DNA of 36,409 nt from an uncultured Thiocystis sp. (GTDB lineage: Bacteria > Pseudomonadota > Gammaproteobacteria > Chromatiales > Chromatiaceae). How positions within the stretch are numbered: the stretch's first letter is position 1; each line of letters begins with the position of its first letter. The DNA is taken from NCBI RefSeq assembly GCF_903866365.1, contig NZ_CAIPNF010000202.1:1-36409 (forward strand), written 5' to 3'. Positions 6,998 to 16,658 of this stretch are shown in pieces. The translations under genes were made by a program, and so were the position numbers. The notes below the pieces were generated by a model that had not been told where the DNA came from, did no database searches, and worked only from the letters and a program-made list of their open reading frames with translations.

Positions 6998-9244
6998 TTA
7001 AGGCAGCGCGCCAAGTTGCAGCGGGTAGACCTTCTGCGCGTCGTCGTCGCCCTCGTTCAGCTTCACCCAGCCGTCCACATCCTCATTGACGATCCGATAG
7101 AGCGCCAGCTTGGCCTCCAGACCGCGCTCCAGCTCCGCGCGTTCGGTCGGCGTCATGGCCGCGTACATCTCGTTGCTCAGGGAAAGAATATCGCTCTTGT
7201 AGGGTAGGCTCTCGATGAAGGCATCCAACAACCCCGCCCCCTTCAGCTTGTCCGCGTTCTTGATCTGGTCCGGGTTCTTCACCGTGCCCGCCGCCACGCT
7301 GGACAGTGCGTCGAAGAAGGCCATCTGGGTCAGTTCCGCCATCTTGAGTGCCTGCGTTACAAATTCCAGTTTGGTCACTAGGTCGCTCAACTGCTGCTTG
7401 GTCAAGAGTACCCGCACATCCAGCGCCGTGGTTGCGGGATTCAGCGGATCCCGGTCGAAGGCCCAGGCGATGACATCGCGCGGCGGAGTCTGATTCTTGC
7501 CCAGATATTCCACCAGGGCGGAGTCGATCAGCCGCTGCATCGCGGCCTTGGTTTGCACCACGGGGTCTGGATTGACGCCTTCGGTCGGTGTAGCGGCTGG
7601 AACTGGGGCCGAAGGAGCCGGCGCATCAGTCACTGCAGGCGGTACGGTCGAAACGACCGGCGGGGATGGCGGTTTATCCTGTAAGGGCATCGCTGTTTCT
7701 GGCTCGCCCGGGGTGGCAGCCGACGGGATTCCAGGATTAGTTGCAATTCCACCAGCCTCGCCCGAGCCGGTCGTGGGTGGAGCGGATTCCACCATCTTAG
7801 TAGCCTGATCGATCCGTTCGATGAGCGCCACGACCTGATCGGCAGCGACTTTGACTGCGCTCTTGAAGGACGCCTTGTCCTCCACGTCGATCTCGACCAG
7901 CGCCGAGCTGTTCTCCGGTCCACGCTCCTTGGCCAGGGCGCCGAACTGCTCGGAGGCGGTGGCATGATCGCTCTCGGCGCGTGCCTCGTTCAGATGCAGC
8001 GCTAGCACATGGACCTGCGCGTCGTCGGCCATGATGTGCAGGGTCTTTTCATCCAGCCCCGTGGTGTTCTGGGGATGCCCCACCGGGTGCGAGCTGGCAT
8101 CGCCCACCAGAATTAAGAACTTCAACGCATTGTCGTCCCAGTGGGTCGCCAATCCGGTCTTCATGCCCGCAAAGACTTCCTCGGGGTAGTCGCCGGCGCT
8201 GGTGGTCGCCGCCTTGGCCTCGGTGTCCAGGAGCTTGCCGAACTCGTCCGCATTGACCAAGGTCGGCGTGAAGTCCTTGCTGACGAAACCCAGGTCCGGC
8301 ACCGCCTTGAGGTCGTCCCGGTAACCCACCAGTCCGAAATGAATCTTGGTGTCATGGCCCTTGGCCTCGGCGAGTGTCGTGGTCTCGGTTGCGATGGCCT
8401 TGATCGCCTCTTTCGTCCGATCCAGATAGGGCTGCATACTGGCCGTCATATCCATCACGAAAACCAGATCGACACCCAGATTCTTGACCGCTGGGAGATC
8501 CACCAACAAATCGCTGCCCTGGGTCGACTGCGTCCGGAATTCCGGATTGGCCAGGGTATCCGTGTCGCTACGCTGACCAGGCACCGCTGCGGCCAACTGG
8601 AGGTACCGCGCCTCATCGCCCTGGAGGTTCACCATCTCGAAGTCGACGATGGGGAGCATGTAGAACTTCTCGGTGATGTCGACGAAACGCTCCGGTTCTT
8701 TGCTGACCACCCCGTCCGGCACTTGCTGTTGCTTCAAGGCCGCGTACAGGGACTTGAACGTCTCGGCCCGATTTGGCCCCTCGATCAGCGATTTGAGCCG
8801 ATCCCGATCCTGGAACATCAGCACCCGGCTGCGTGCCTCGTCGCCTTCTCCCGGATGGGTATAGGAAACGATGAGCGCCTGTTTCCATTCCAGGACATCC
8901 TTGGCCCGCATCCAGCCCGTCGGTTGCCCTTGCGCCGACTCTCCGACCTGATACCAGCCCTTCGGCTCGTTCGGAACCGTCACGTCCAGGTCATCACGGG
9001 CGAAGGCATAGAGCGGATAGAAAGCGCGGACATTGGCCTTGAGGATGTTTCCCTCACTGTCTTCTTTGCTTTTGTAGAGGTTAGAGAAGGGTCGCGGCAG
9101 TACCTTCAGCGGCATGCCGGTTTGCGCTTCCCGGCACACGCCCTTGCCCGAACAATTGACCTCCAGGGCGGATTGCGCCATGGCGGGGTGGATCATCGTC
9201 AAACCTGCCGTGAGGAGTAGGGTTGTAAAGCGCCTTGTCGTCAT
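6998..9244 (-). CDS. secreted von Willebrand factor A protein, PpkA-periplasmic-domain-like
   Basis: Exported protein of 748 residues. Signal peptide 1-23 (ends HPAMAQS). Residues about 30-200 form an SH3-like/unknown region with GWYQVG, GWMRAKDVLEWKQALIVSYT and RVLMFQDRDRL. A VWA domain follows at about 258-450 with the metal site DMTASM (D265, T267, S269) and GLVGYRDD. A Pro/Ala/Thr-rich linker (about 500-565) and a helical C-terminal domain complete it. VWA domains bind protein partners through a metal ion. From memory, the W(V/M)RA-DV-EWK block followed by a VWA resembles the periplasmic half of the T6SS kinase PpkA. Here it is a free secreted protein with no kinase. First gene of the six-gene run; ATG with AGGGG upstream. 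Confidence 0.85.
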   Translation of the reverse strand: MTTRRFTTLLLTAGLTMIHPAMAQSALEVNCSGKGVCREAQTGMPLKVLPRPFSNLYKSKEDSEGNILKANVRAFYPLYAFARDDLDVTVPNEPKGWYQVGESAQGQPTGWMRAKDVLEWKQALIVSYTHPGEGDEARSRVLMFQDRDRLKSLIEGPNRAETFKSLYAALKQQQVPDGVVSKEPERFVDITEKFYMLPIVDFEMVNLQGDEARYLQLAAAVPGQRSDTDTLANPEFRTQSTQGSDLLVDLPAVKNLGVDLVFVMDMTASMQPYLDRTKEAIKAIATETTTLAEAKGHDTKIHFGLVGYRDDLKAVPDLGFVSKDFTPTLVNADEFGKLLDTEAKAATTSAGDYPEEVFAGMKTGLATHWDDNALKFLILVGDASSHPVGHPQNTTGLDEKTLHIMADDAQVHVLALHLNEARAESDHATASEQFGALAKERGPENSSALVEIDVEDKASFKSAVKVAADQVVALIERIDQATKMVESAPPTTGSGEAGGIATNPGIPSAATPGEPETAMPLQDKPPSPPVVSTVPPAVTDAPAPSAPVPAATPTEGVNPDPVVQTKAAMQRLIDSALVEYLGKNQTPPRDVIAWAFDRDPLNPATTALDVRVLLTKQQLSDLVTKLEFVTQALKMAELTQMAFFDALSSVAAGTVKNPDQIKNADKLKGAGLLDAFIESLPYKSDILSLSNEMYAAMTPTERAELERGLEAKLALYRIVNEDVDGWVKLNEGDDDAQKVYPLQLGALP

Positions 9245-9377
9245 CTGGAACCCCTGAATTGAATACCGTGAATGACCGTAAAAACATATTTCACCCCCAG
9301 CGGGGAGATTGGAAGAGGAAGGCGCCTCGCATCGATTGGTTGGCTATCCTCCCGACCCTCACAAACCAGCCACTTCT

Positions 9378-11763
9378 TTAATGGCAGCTTTCATAATCAA
9401 AGATGGATTTGGATCCGACATCAATGACATCGACCTGTCCTGTCTCGTCGAGAGAAAAACAGATGCCGCGTTTGTTCCGACGGTCCCAATAGCCAACGGA
9501 TCGTTCACCTGCCTCATCCCGTAATTCCCAGCGTTCAAAATTCTGCTGGTTTCGGTGGCTGTCCCGCGCACCCGGCCTGTAACTTCGGGATAGCGAGCGA
9601 CCCGGCGGCGAAGTCGCCGACGGTCCCGCTGCCCTGCTCATAGCCACGTAGCCATCGGCCACTGTCCCGCTGTCGCGCCTGCTCGGCGCTGGACAGCCGC
9701 AGGCCAAAGTGCAAATGCTCGCGTCCATCGCCGTTGTGATCCTGCGCGGGGTCATCGCTGTGATCGTTCACATAGCCGATCACCGTCTCCTTGTTGACTG
9801 TCGCACCAATCTTTAGGCCGGTACAGGTTCCGTTTTCGCGGGTGTCACAAGCGCGCAGATGACCGTAGATTGACAGGAAGGATTGCGTTTGCACCGGAGT
9901 GCCGTTGCCGGAGATCAGATCGCAAGGGTTGGCCAAATCGTGCTCAACCGCTGTGACCAGTTCACCATAGCTTGGCGCGGGACCATAGAAAACGATCTTT
10001 CCAGGACCGATGGCGTGGACCGGTGTTCCCTCTGGTAGCCGGATATCCTCGCCCAGGTGATTGCGGTCGTAATAGAAGCCGCGTCCTGCGTAGGAACCGG
10101 GTTTATAAGGAGTGATGGGGAAATCCCAAATATTGGCGGTAGCCGTTATCGTGGCGGATGTCTCGGGCGTGACTTCCGATGGAAGCATGACAATGACGGA
10201 GGGGCAAATATCGCTGCATCCATCGTTCTTGCATTTCGTCAAAATATAATCGCGTTGAGACTCGGAAAAATGTAGCCTTACTCGTTTGTAATCATCTAAT
10301 AGCTTCCCTTGTCCTTCCCATGGATCGATATCAGACTCACCGATCCGAACATACAAATGACTCTGCCGATGACAACTGAAGATATAATCAACCCCTTTAT
10401 CTTCCCTGAACTCAAAATCCCAAAAAGCACCACTCCCCTGTATTTCCGACTTTCGAGTAACCACCCCTTTCATGACGAAAGTGTTCTGTAACATCTTTTG
10501 ATCAACACGCTTCATTTCGCGGTCGAGTATGTTACGATAACCAACAAGATATTTATCATCCGGCCCAAACCGTGATTTATCGAGATACTCCCGATCCAGT
10601 ATAGTCAGGCTTTTGTCAGCCTCTCCAAATTGCTTTTCCTCAATCAGCTTTCCGATATTTTCCAGCAATAATTCTGCATAATCTGCGGCTTGAAAATCAA
10701 AATGCTTTAGAACTACCCGACTTCCCTCAGCGTATACTTTACAATCTGCTAGGATGTTTTTTTGTGATAATTGTTCTCTGCAAACATCCATAGCACCCCT
10801 ATTAGCTTCGGCCTGAGATGATTGTCCAAATGAAATAGCTCCGGTCCAGTTTTTATCTTTATTTATTGCAATCGCTAATGCTTTTTCATTGCTTTTAAAA
10901 GAATACTCTTCAACAAAAAATTTCACAAAATCGGCGGGCATCCCCTTAGGATGGCGCTCATCTATATGCTCACGAAATGCACTTCTCATCAGCGATAAAT
11001 ATTCAGCCCATCCGTTATCCGAAAGCTCTATCTCATCGAGCTTCCATTCACCATAATCTGGGTCTTGATGCAACCTAGCCCTTCCTTCAAATGACCGAAG
11101 TATTTCAGGGAAACCAGGCAAATTTCCAAGTGACTCTAAGTTATATTTAAATTTAATTGATAAAAACTGCGTCTCAATACCTTCAGGGCTTCCCTTGTAT
11201 CGGTTAACATAGGTAACAGCTTGAAATTTTCTTCTGGCCACAGCAAGGCAATGCCCATCATTGAAGTATATGTTTTCACCGAAATTGCAAGAGGATAATC
11301 CGCTATTTTTAAAATCATCAGTATAAAAAAGAAAATCTAATGGATATTCATCTTTTTTGTTAGGCTCATTAAAAGCGCCCGCCATCTGCTTAAAAGTTGC
11401 CAATTCAACATAAGCAAGGCCGTTTGTTATCAGATATGTCAATAATGATTTATCAATCTTATAGTAATTGCACCCGATGGGACAGGGCTGAACCGTTACC
11501 CATGGATAAATAGTGTTCCTGATGCGGTTTACTATCGCTCTATCATCTTCTTTTGGGATGCGCAGACTTATCAGCTCTTCAAACTTATTGTTTTTAAAAA
11601 TCAAATCACTAACCGCTTCGTCTAATATTAAATTCGTTTGAGTATACGGCGCTTCTGAGGTATTATTAATATCGTTTTTGGTTTGAGATATTGCGGAGTC
11701 TGATTGCAATAAAAAAGTCATTGAAAATATTATATTTATTACTAACAAAAGCAATTTTTTCAT
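9378..11763 (-). pseudogene. secreted M23-type zinc peptidase with a 3' frameshift
   Basis: Exported protein with a signal peptide (about 1-26) and a long AT-rich N-terminal region of unknown fold. A part around residues 310-350 (AEANRGAMDVCREQL ... ADCKVYAEGSRVV) looks like a small two-cysteine domain. The C-terminus is an M23 (LytM) metallopeptidase domain with zinc ligands H569 and D573 (NHLGED) and H683/H685 (HLHF), so it should cut peptidoglycan cross-links or bind them. The annotated frame stops at 9535 in TTTTGA. One base later the coding frame continues in good codon use (FERWELRDEAGERSVGYWDRR ...) for about 53 residues to a TAA at 9378. Removing one T, or a +1 shift at TTT-TGA, joins them. 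The first two thirds are AT-rich, the peptidase domain GC-rich, suggesting a chimera. Uninterrupted product: 9535-11763, 742 residues. Confidence 0.8.
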
Positions 11764-11918
11764 AATCAGTTACCCCTTGAACTAACCCTTCATCAAAAAT
11801 CTCGTTAGTACCACGATCAATAGGATGAAAAAAGCGAAGCGCGCCCATTTTTCCAGCGATCAAAGCTGATTGCGATCCTACCGACTGGGGCACCATCAAA
11901 ATCTCAGCGAGTATGCGC
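11764..11918. other. short intergenic region upstream of the M23 gene
   Basis: About 155 bases separate the membrane-protein gene from the M23 gene. Both read on the minus strand. The M23 ATG at 11763 is preceded by AGGGG seven bases upstream. The rest carries no recognisable gene or hairpin with a T tract. Confidence 0.4.
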
Positions 11919-13781
11919 TCAGGTCGCATGCACCTCGAACTCATACCCACAAAACCGACATTTCCGCGCGCGCACCCGTACCGGCTCCGCACAGGTCGGA
12001 CACTCCTTGAACGCGTCATCCTCACCGCCGGCCAGCCGCGCGACCGGCTCATCGGATGTCAACGAATTCTGCCCGCCAACACCCTGACCCTTCCGCGCGA
12101 ATAACTGGGCCGAGCCCACCGCGAGCCGTTCCGGCTCGCGCTTGCCCAACTCACGCAAGGCCGCGGCCGCCGCATTGAGTTCCACCAGTCGCTGCAACTC
12201 CGGCGAGGCTACATCGACGCCGAGCGGGCGCACGCCGCCGCTGCGTAGTGCCTCGATACCGGCCGCGAGGGTCGACACCCAAGTTTCGGAGTCTTCGGAC
12301 GGTGCGGCCGACAATGGAATCCGCGCCGCATGGAGGTTGGCCACCTCGCTGATCAAACGCGCGGCCCGAAAGCGCGCCGTGAAATCGGAACGGATGACCC
12401 GGTTGCTCGACTCGATCGAGTCATCACGGGCGCGGCCGACCGTCAGGTTCGCTTGACTGATGACACCATCCAAGTCGATGAGGACGGCCTCGGATTGGAA
12501 TCGCAGGGAATCGAAGAAACGATCGGACTGCCGCAGCAGTCGACCGCCCGCGCGCCACGCGCGCGTGCTAACCACCGCCATCAGGGGGACATAGAGCGGG
12601 GCCAGCAGAAAGAGCGTACTGATCGACAGATCTCGCATGAACGCCATCAACGGTGGCGGTATCAGCAAGAGCACCAGCACCAGAACGGCGGCCAGATAAA
12701 GCCCCCAGCCACCGATGAGCAGCAGAATGGCGGCGTCGCTGTTGGGGCTCGTGACCGGGCGTGGCTGCTGTTCAATGAACAGGGTCACCGAGAACGATCC
12801 GGTATCCTCAACCGCCCGCGAGCCCTGTTCGTTGAAGCCGCTCGACGCGACACGATTCTGGAAACCGTTCCATGCCAGTTCCCTGGCGATGTCGGGCAGA
12901 CGGCCAACGAGTTGCTGCGGATGGCCGAAACCGTCGTAGTAATGGGTCCGCAGCAACGTCTCGGTCGAGGGTTCATGACGAGGGATCAGCCGTGCCGTCG
13001 ACAGATACTCGATCCCAGCCACCAGAAGTTGGAGGACCAACAGCCCTGCTATCGGCAGTGCCAGCAGCGTCAAACCCGACGCATCGATGACGGCGACCAG
13101 TAACGTCTGTGTCTTGTCATCCAACGCACCCAGGGCGCCTATGTTGAGTAATGCGTCGCCGCCCCACAGAACCAGGATGAGCAACAGGCCGAGCCGGATC
13201 GTCACCGTCATCCTGCGGTGCAGATGGCTGGCATTTTCCGCCGCCGTGTCACGGGCCGCTGGCGAGATGAACATCGCACCCTTGCCGAACAAGGCCGACA
13301 TGACACCATCTGCCGTCTCATAAACACGCATGGTTTGCTCACGGAACAAGCGATAGAGCTCATCCGGTGACGCATAATCATTGGGTATGCGTCCTGGCAG
13401 AAGTGGCCGCCTCAGCTCCCGCAGACCGATCCAAAACATGCGCAATGCGCCGCCAGTGATGCGAAAGGTCAAGATCGCCAGACAGATCACCACCAACAGA
13501 CTCGTGACCAGGAAACTACAATAGTTGAGCATCCGGATCAGCACATTGCCCTCTGCGTGTTGAAGGGCCGTGGCAAACTGGTCGATATGCGAAATCCCGA
13601 ACCAAAATTCGGAAGATCGGAAGGCATGCAGGAAGGGGCCGACGAGGAAGAACAATCCAAGCACGAGCGCGGCGAGTAGTGTCAACGCGCCGACGACCTT
13701 GATCGCGCTGACGATGGCTGGCGGACGTCTCGCACCAGACAGGCGCTTGGATGAGTAGTCGGTTGCTCCCATTGCCCTCAT
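11919..13781 (-). CDS. polytopic membrane protein with C-terminal zinc ribbon
   Basis: Unrecognised inner-membrane protein of 620 residues. About six hydrophobic segments are visible: LTLLAALVLGLFFLVGPFL (about 34-52), YCSFLVTSLLVVICLAIL (about 87-104), LGLLLILVLWGGDALL, LTLLALPIAGLLVLQLLVAG, ILLLIGGWGLYLAAVLVLVLLL and TLFLLAPLYVPLMAV. A cytoplasmic-type region follows, ending in a zinc ribbon CPTCAEPVRVRARKCRFCGYEF (two CxxC pairs) eight residues before the end. Such terminal ribbons occur on many bacterial membrane proteins of unknown role. It heads the same-strand run toward the M23 and Tag-like genes, with about 440 bases of possible regulatory DNA upstream. A link to the envelope module is inferred from orientation only. 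Confidence 0.8.
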   Translation of the reverse strand: MRAMGATDYSSKRLSGARRPPAIVSAIKVVGALTLLAALVLGLFFLVGPFLHAFRSSEFWFGISHIDQFATALQHAEGNVLIRMLNYCSFLVTSLLVVICLAILTFRITGGALRMFWIGLRELRRPLLPGRIPNDYASPDELYRLFREQTMRVYETADGVMSALFGKGAMFISPAARDTAAENASHLHRRMTVTIRLGLLLILVLWGGDALLNIGALGALDDKTQTLLVAVIDASGLTLLALPIAGLLVLQLLVAGIEYLSTARLIPRHEPSTETLLRTHYYDGFGHPQQLVGRLPDIARELAWNGFQNRVASSGFNEQGSRAVEDTGSFSVTLFIEQQPRPVTSPNSDAAILLLIGGWGLYLAAVLVLVLLLIPPPLMAFMRDLSISTLFLLAPLYVPLMAVVSTRAWRAGGRLLRQSDRFFDSLRFQSEAVLIDLDGVISQANLTVGRARDDSIESSNRVIRSDFTARFRAARLISEVANLHAARIPLSAAPSEDSETWVSTLAAGIEALRSGGVRPLGVDVASPELQRLVELNAAAAALRELGKREPERLAVGSAQLFARKGQGVGGQNSLTSDEPVARLAGGEDDAFKECPTCAEPVRVRARKCRFCGYEFEVHAT

Positions 13782-14220
13782 GCCTTTGCGTTGGATTTCC
13801 GTGACGGCGATACCTGCCGTGGACGTTTCAGGGCAATGCGAACCTTAACTGTCGGTTTAGACTACCTTACATTAGCAACTGTATTACGCTCACACTCCAA
13901 CACATGCATCCCTTCCGGGCGGCTGGTTAGCGTCACGGCGGTCATATCTTGTACGCGACCAGGGACAAGGAAAGGCGCGTCCAGACTGACTGATACAACC
14001 ATAACGATCTGGCTCAGGAGTGTACGCCGATATTAAACCACGATATTAATACTGGTAATGCTATTGGCATCGTGGCGTCAGGTCAATGGGTCTACGGCAC
14101 GCTCCACGCTTGACTTGGCGCAACCAAATGGGGCGATGCTATCCCGCACCCTGGCCAGACGCCACGTTCTCCGGGCGACACGCACCCCGCCAGTTCGCAC
14201 CTCCTGCCTTGTTGTCGCGC
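13782..14220. other. intergenic region with a direct repeat and a possible 46-residue ORF
   Basis: Between the end of traN and the membrane-protein gene. The minus strand carries a short ORF from ATG at 14002 to TAG at 13862 (begins MVVSVSLDAPFLVPGRVQ). It has coding-like composition but no good ribosome site, so it may be a remnant. Upstream of it, CGATATTAA occurs twice as a direct repeat (14028-14036 and 14041-14049, 13 bp apart), possibly an operator for the minus-strand genes. I see no tRNA or clear terminator. Confidence 0.3.
14028..14049. repeat. direct repeat of CGATATTAA, 13 bp apart
   Basis: Two exact copies of the nonamer CGATATTAA at 14028-14036 and 14041-14049 lie in otherwise gene-poor DNA upstream of the minus-strand accessory genes. 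This could be a regulator half-site pair. No regulator gene is adjacent, so the role is unknown. Confidence 0.35.
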
Positions 14221-16658
14221 TCAGTGCCCTTGAACCGATCCGACCGGCCTGGGCAGTCTCTCCAACGTCTCCGACCACCCTTGCCCCTCGGCCTCCCGAT
14301 TGGCCCCGCCGACTGTCTGGACATCGCGCAGATCGTCCAGGCGCGTCGCCGTGCGGTTACCCTGCCCTTCGGTCAATGTCTCGAAGGTCATCTGGTCCGA
14401 TGGCGTGATGATGATGTTCGCCGCCGTCAGCATCGCGAGCCATTCGTTCAGGTCGATACGGCTCCAGTCGACACTGGCCAGAACGGTGATCGGAATGCCA
14501 CGGCAATCGGGATGTTTGGCCCTTCCTAACCAGGGCCAGTCTGCCCCCGAATCTGCTCGTTGAGGATGCGCGAGAGCGGCGTATTGAAACAGCAGAAACT
14601 GTCGCGCGATTCGATGCAGGCGCCGAAGAAGGTCTTCTTGCAGTAGGAACCCACCCGATGACAGACTTTGAGTTCCCGCTGCACACCGAGTTTGAATTCG
14701 TCCTCGGTGCAGGTCCAGATCAGGCGAATCAGGATCATGACGATGGTATAGATGAGATAGGCCCACATGACCCAATACATGACCACCATGATCGCCGGGT
14801 TCAGCGCGACCGTCGTGGCAACCGTGCCATCGGCTGCCACCGCCGCCCCGCCCGTCGCCGCATTCACGAACAGGGCATTGGCCGCCTGCGGCCCGAACAC
14901 CGAGACCGTCCACTGCACGGTTTGATGCATGAGTTGTTGTTTGAAGGCCGCGATGACGCCCTGTTTCGCCGCCGCCGTGGTCGCCGCCGTGGTGTTACCC
15001 GTGAGGTTATTCACCGCCGAGTTGAAAGCATCCTTGACGGCGGCCCAGGTATCGACCACGGGCGAACGGAGCGTCTCCCAGGCGCCGAAGGCCGGATTGG
15101 AGGCGCCGGCCTGAACCAGCGATAACGTGACGCTGTCGAGCTTGGCGATGGAAAACATCAGTTGCAGGTAGCTGCCCAAATTGATGCCATCCGGCCTTTC
15201 GCAGCAATTGACGATCCCGCCAACGGCGCGCTTGCAATCCGTGGCCGTCCCCTTGAAGACCTCACAGGTGCCTGACGAGCAGTCGCCATCGAGCGCCATG
15301 ATCTCAGCGGCCTGCAACGCCGCGACCGCGCTGTCGAAATCGTCCGATTGCTCGGGAGAGGACGTCACACACGGGTCGCCGAGGCAGCGAATCGCCCCGC
15401 CGCAGTTCAGGGTCGAGACACGTTGGGTGCCGGCGATCTCCTCGGTGGTACCACAGTCATAGAGAAGCTGATCGACGTAACAGACACCCGACCGGCCGGT
15501 GGCTGCTTCGGCGCACTGACGGCTGACGACTTTGCACAACGGATTGGCCTCCAGCACCGCACAATTGTCCTGATCGCCAGGGTTGTCCGGGCAGTGCTCG
15601 ACCCCATCGGGATCACGCCAGCATTCCATCCGCCCTTCATTGAAGCGGGTACAGTCCAGGGCCACCGTGACCTGCATGCAGGCCGCCCCGATCCCCGAAA
15701 AGCGCTCCCAGGGCTCGTGACCGGTTTCGCCGAGGTACGGCGGCGACACGAGTTCTCCGTCGCAGAGTTCCCCACCGGGCACCGCGACGCAGTTCGCGTT
15801 CGGGTTGCTGGTACAGGTCGTCGTGCTGCGGCAGAACCCGTCCATCATTCGCGCTTTCAGCGTGGCGAGGCAGGCCGGGGACGACCAGATCCAGACGTCT
15901 GCGCGTTTCTCGACGCGGCGGACCAACTCGACGATCGGCTCGCCGGTCTCGGGATCCGTGCCGATCACCACCGGATCCCAGTGGACCGAGGCATCCAGGG
16001 TGCGGTTGGCCCCACAGGTCAGTTTGGGTTGATCCTTGTCCGGGATCAGACAGGCTTCATACTCCGGGACATGCACGGTGCGCGAACGGCTCAGAAATTC
16101 ATTGTCCCAGGTACAATCGGCATAGGTCTTGGTAAATGCGTCGAGCGTGGAGGTCACCCCATCGGTCAATCCCCAGAGCGCATCCTGGGTCAGCGCCGGG
16201 CGTTGGCGATCGACCGGCGCAAGCAGGGTCTGATAGGCCTGATCGGTCTTGGAGGCATTCGCGAAGGGCGTCGCCACCCGCTCCTGTTGCGTCTTGACCC
16301 CCGCCGCGTCGAGTGCCTCGGGATGGCCATAGAGCGCAGTCCAATCCGTCACCGCACCCTGATCGGCGCCGGGAAAGAGGTTGCGGAAATCCTTGGGATG
16401 GTCGAACGGCGCCAACCGTGCCGGATCGCTGCCGAGCGTGGTCCCGAGTATCTGTCCCTCGGAAGCCGACTGGTCGAAGTCGAGCGCCCGATGCAGCTCG
16501 TCGCCCCACACCAGTGCCCAGGGAGTCCAGGCGACCGCAACCGCCAACATCGCCACGAGCAGGCGCCGCAGCCATGGGCACACAGCGGGGGAGAATTTTT
16601 CCCCCACGGTAAGCACCGCGCGCACGCGCGGCTCAAAGCCAGGCGAGACAGCAGTCAT
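14221..16658 (-). pseudogene. traN: TraN, conjugative mating-pair stabilisation protein, frameshifted
   Basis: TraN of F-type systems is a large cysteine-rich outer-membrane protein that stabilises donor-recipient contact. The first frame (14526-16658, 710 residues) has an N-terminal signal/anchor (LLVAMLAVAVAWTPWALVWG), dozens of cysteines and the C-terminal family block DSFCCFNTPLSRILNEQIRG. It then stops prematurely at 14526. The expected C-terminal continuation (AKHPDCRGIPITVLASVDWSR, IDLNEW) is present in another frame and ends at 14221. One extra base in the C5 run at 14544-14548 would join them as EQIRGADWPWLGRAKHPDC. The gene overlaps the end of traU by 26 bp and is the last tra gene of the set. 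The break is either a real mutation or a homopolymer sequencing error. Confidence 0.85.

Noticed and set aside
8141-9220. 359-codon open frame on the plus strand
   Set aside because: Antisense shadow of the VWA gene, with no ribosome site and no domain.
1123-9244. a complete type VI secretion locus
   Set aside because: No sheath, Hcp, VgrG, TssK/L/M or ClpV gene is present. Only the sensing-type genes are seen.
11666-12052. 128-codon minus-strand frame bridging the M23 and membrane-protein genes
   Set aside because: It overlaps both genes in another frame. Its start lies in the zinc-ribbon coding region and no family is visible.
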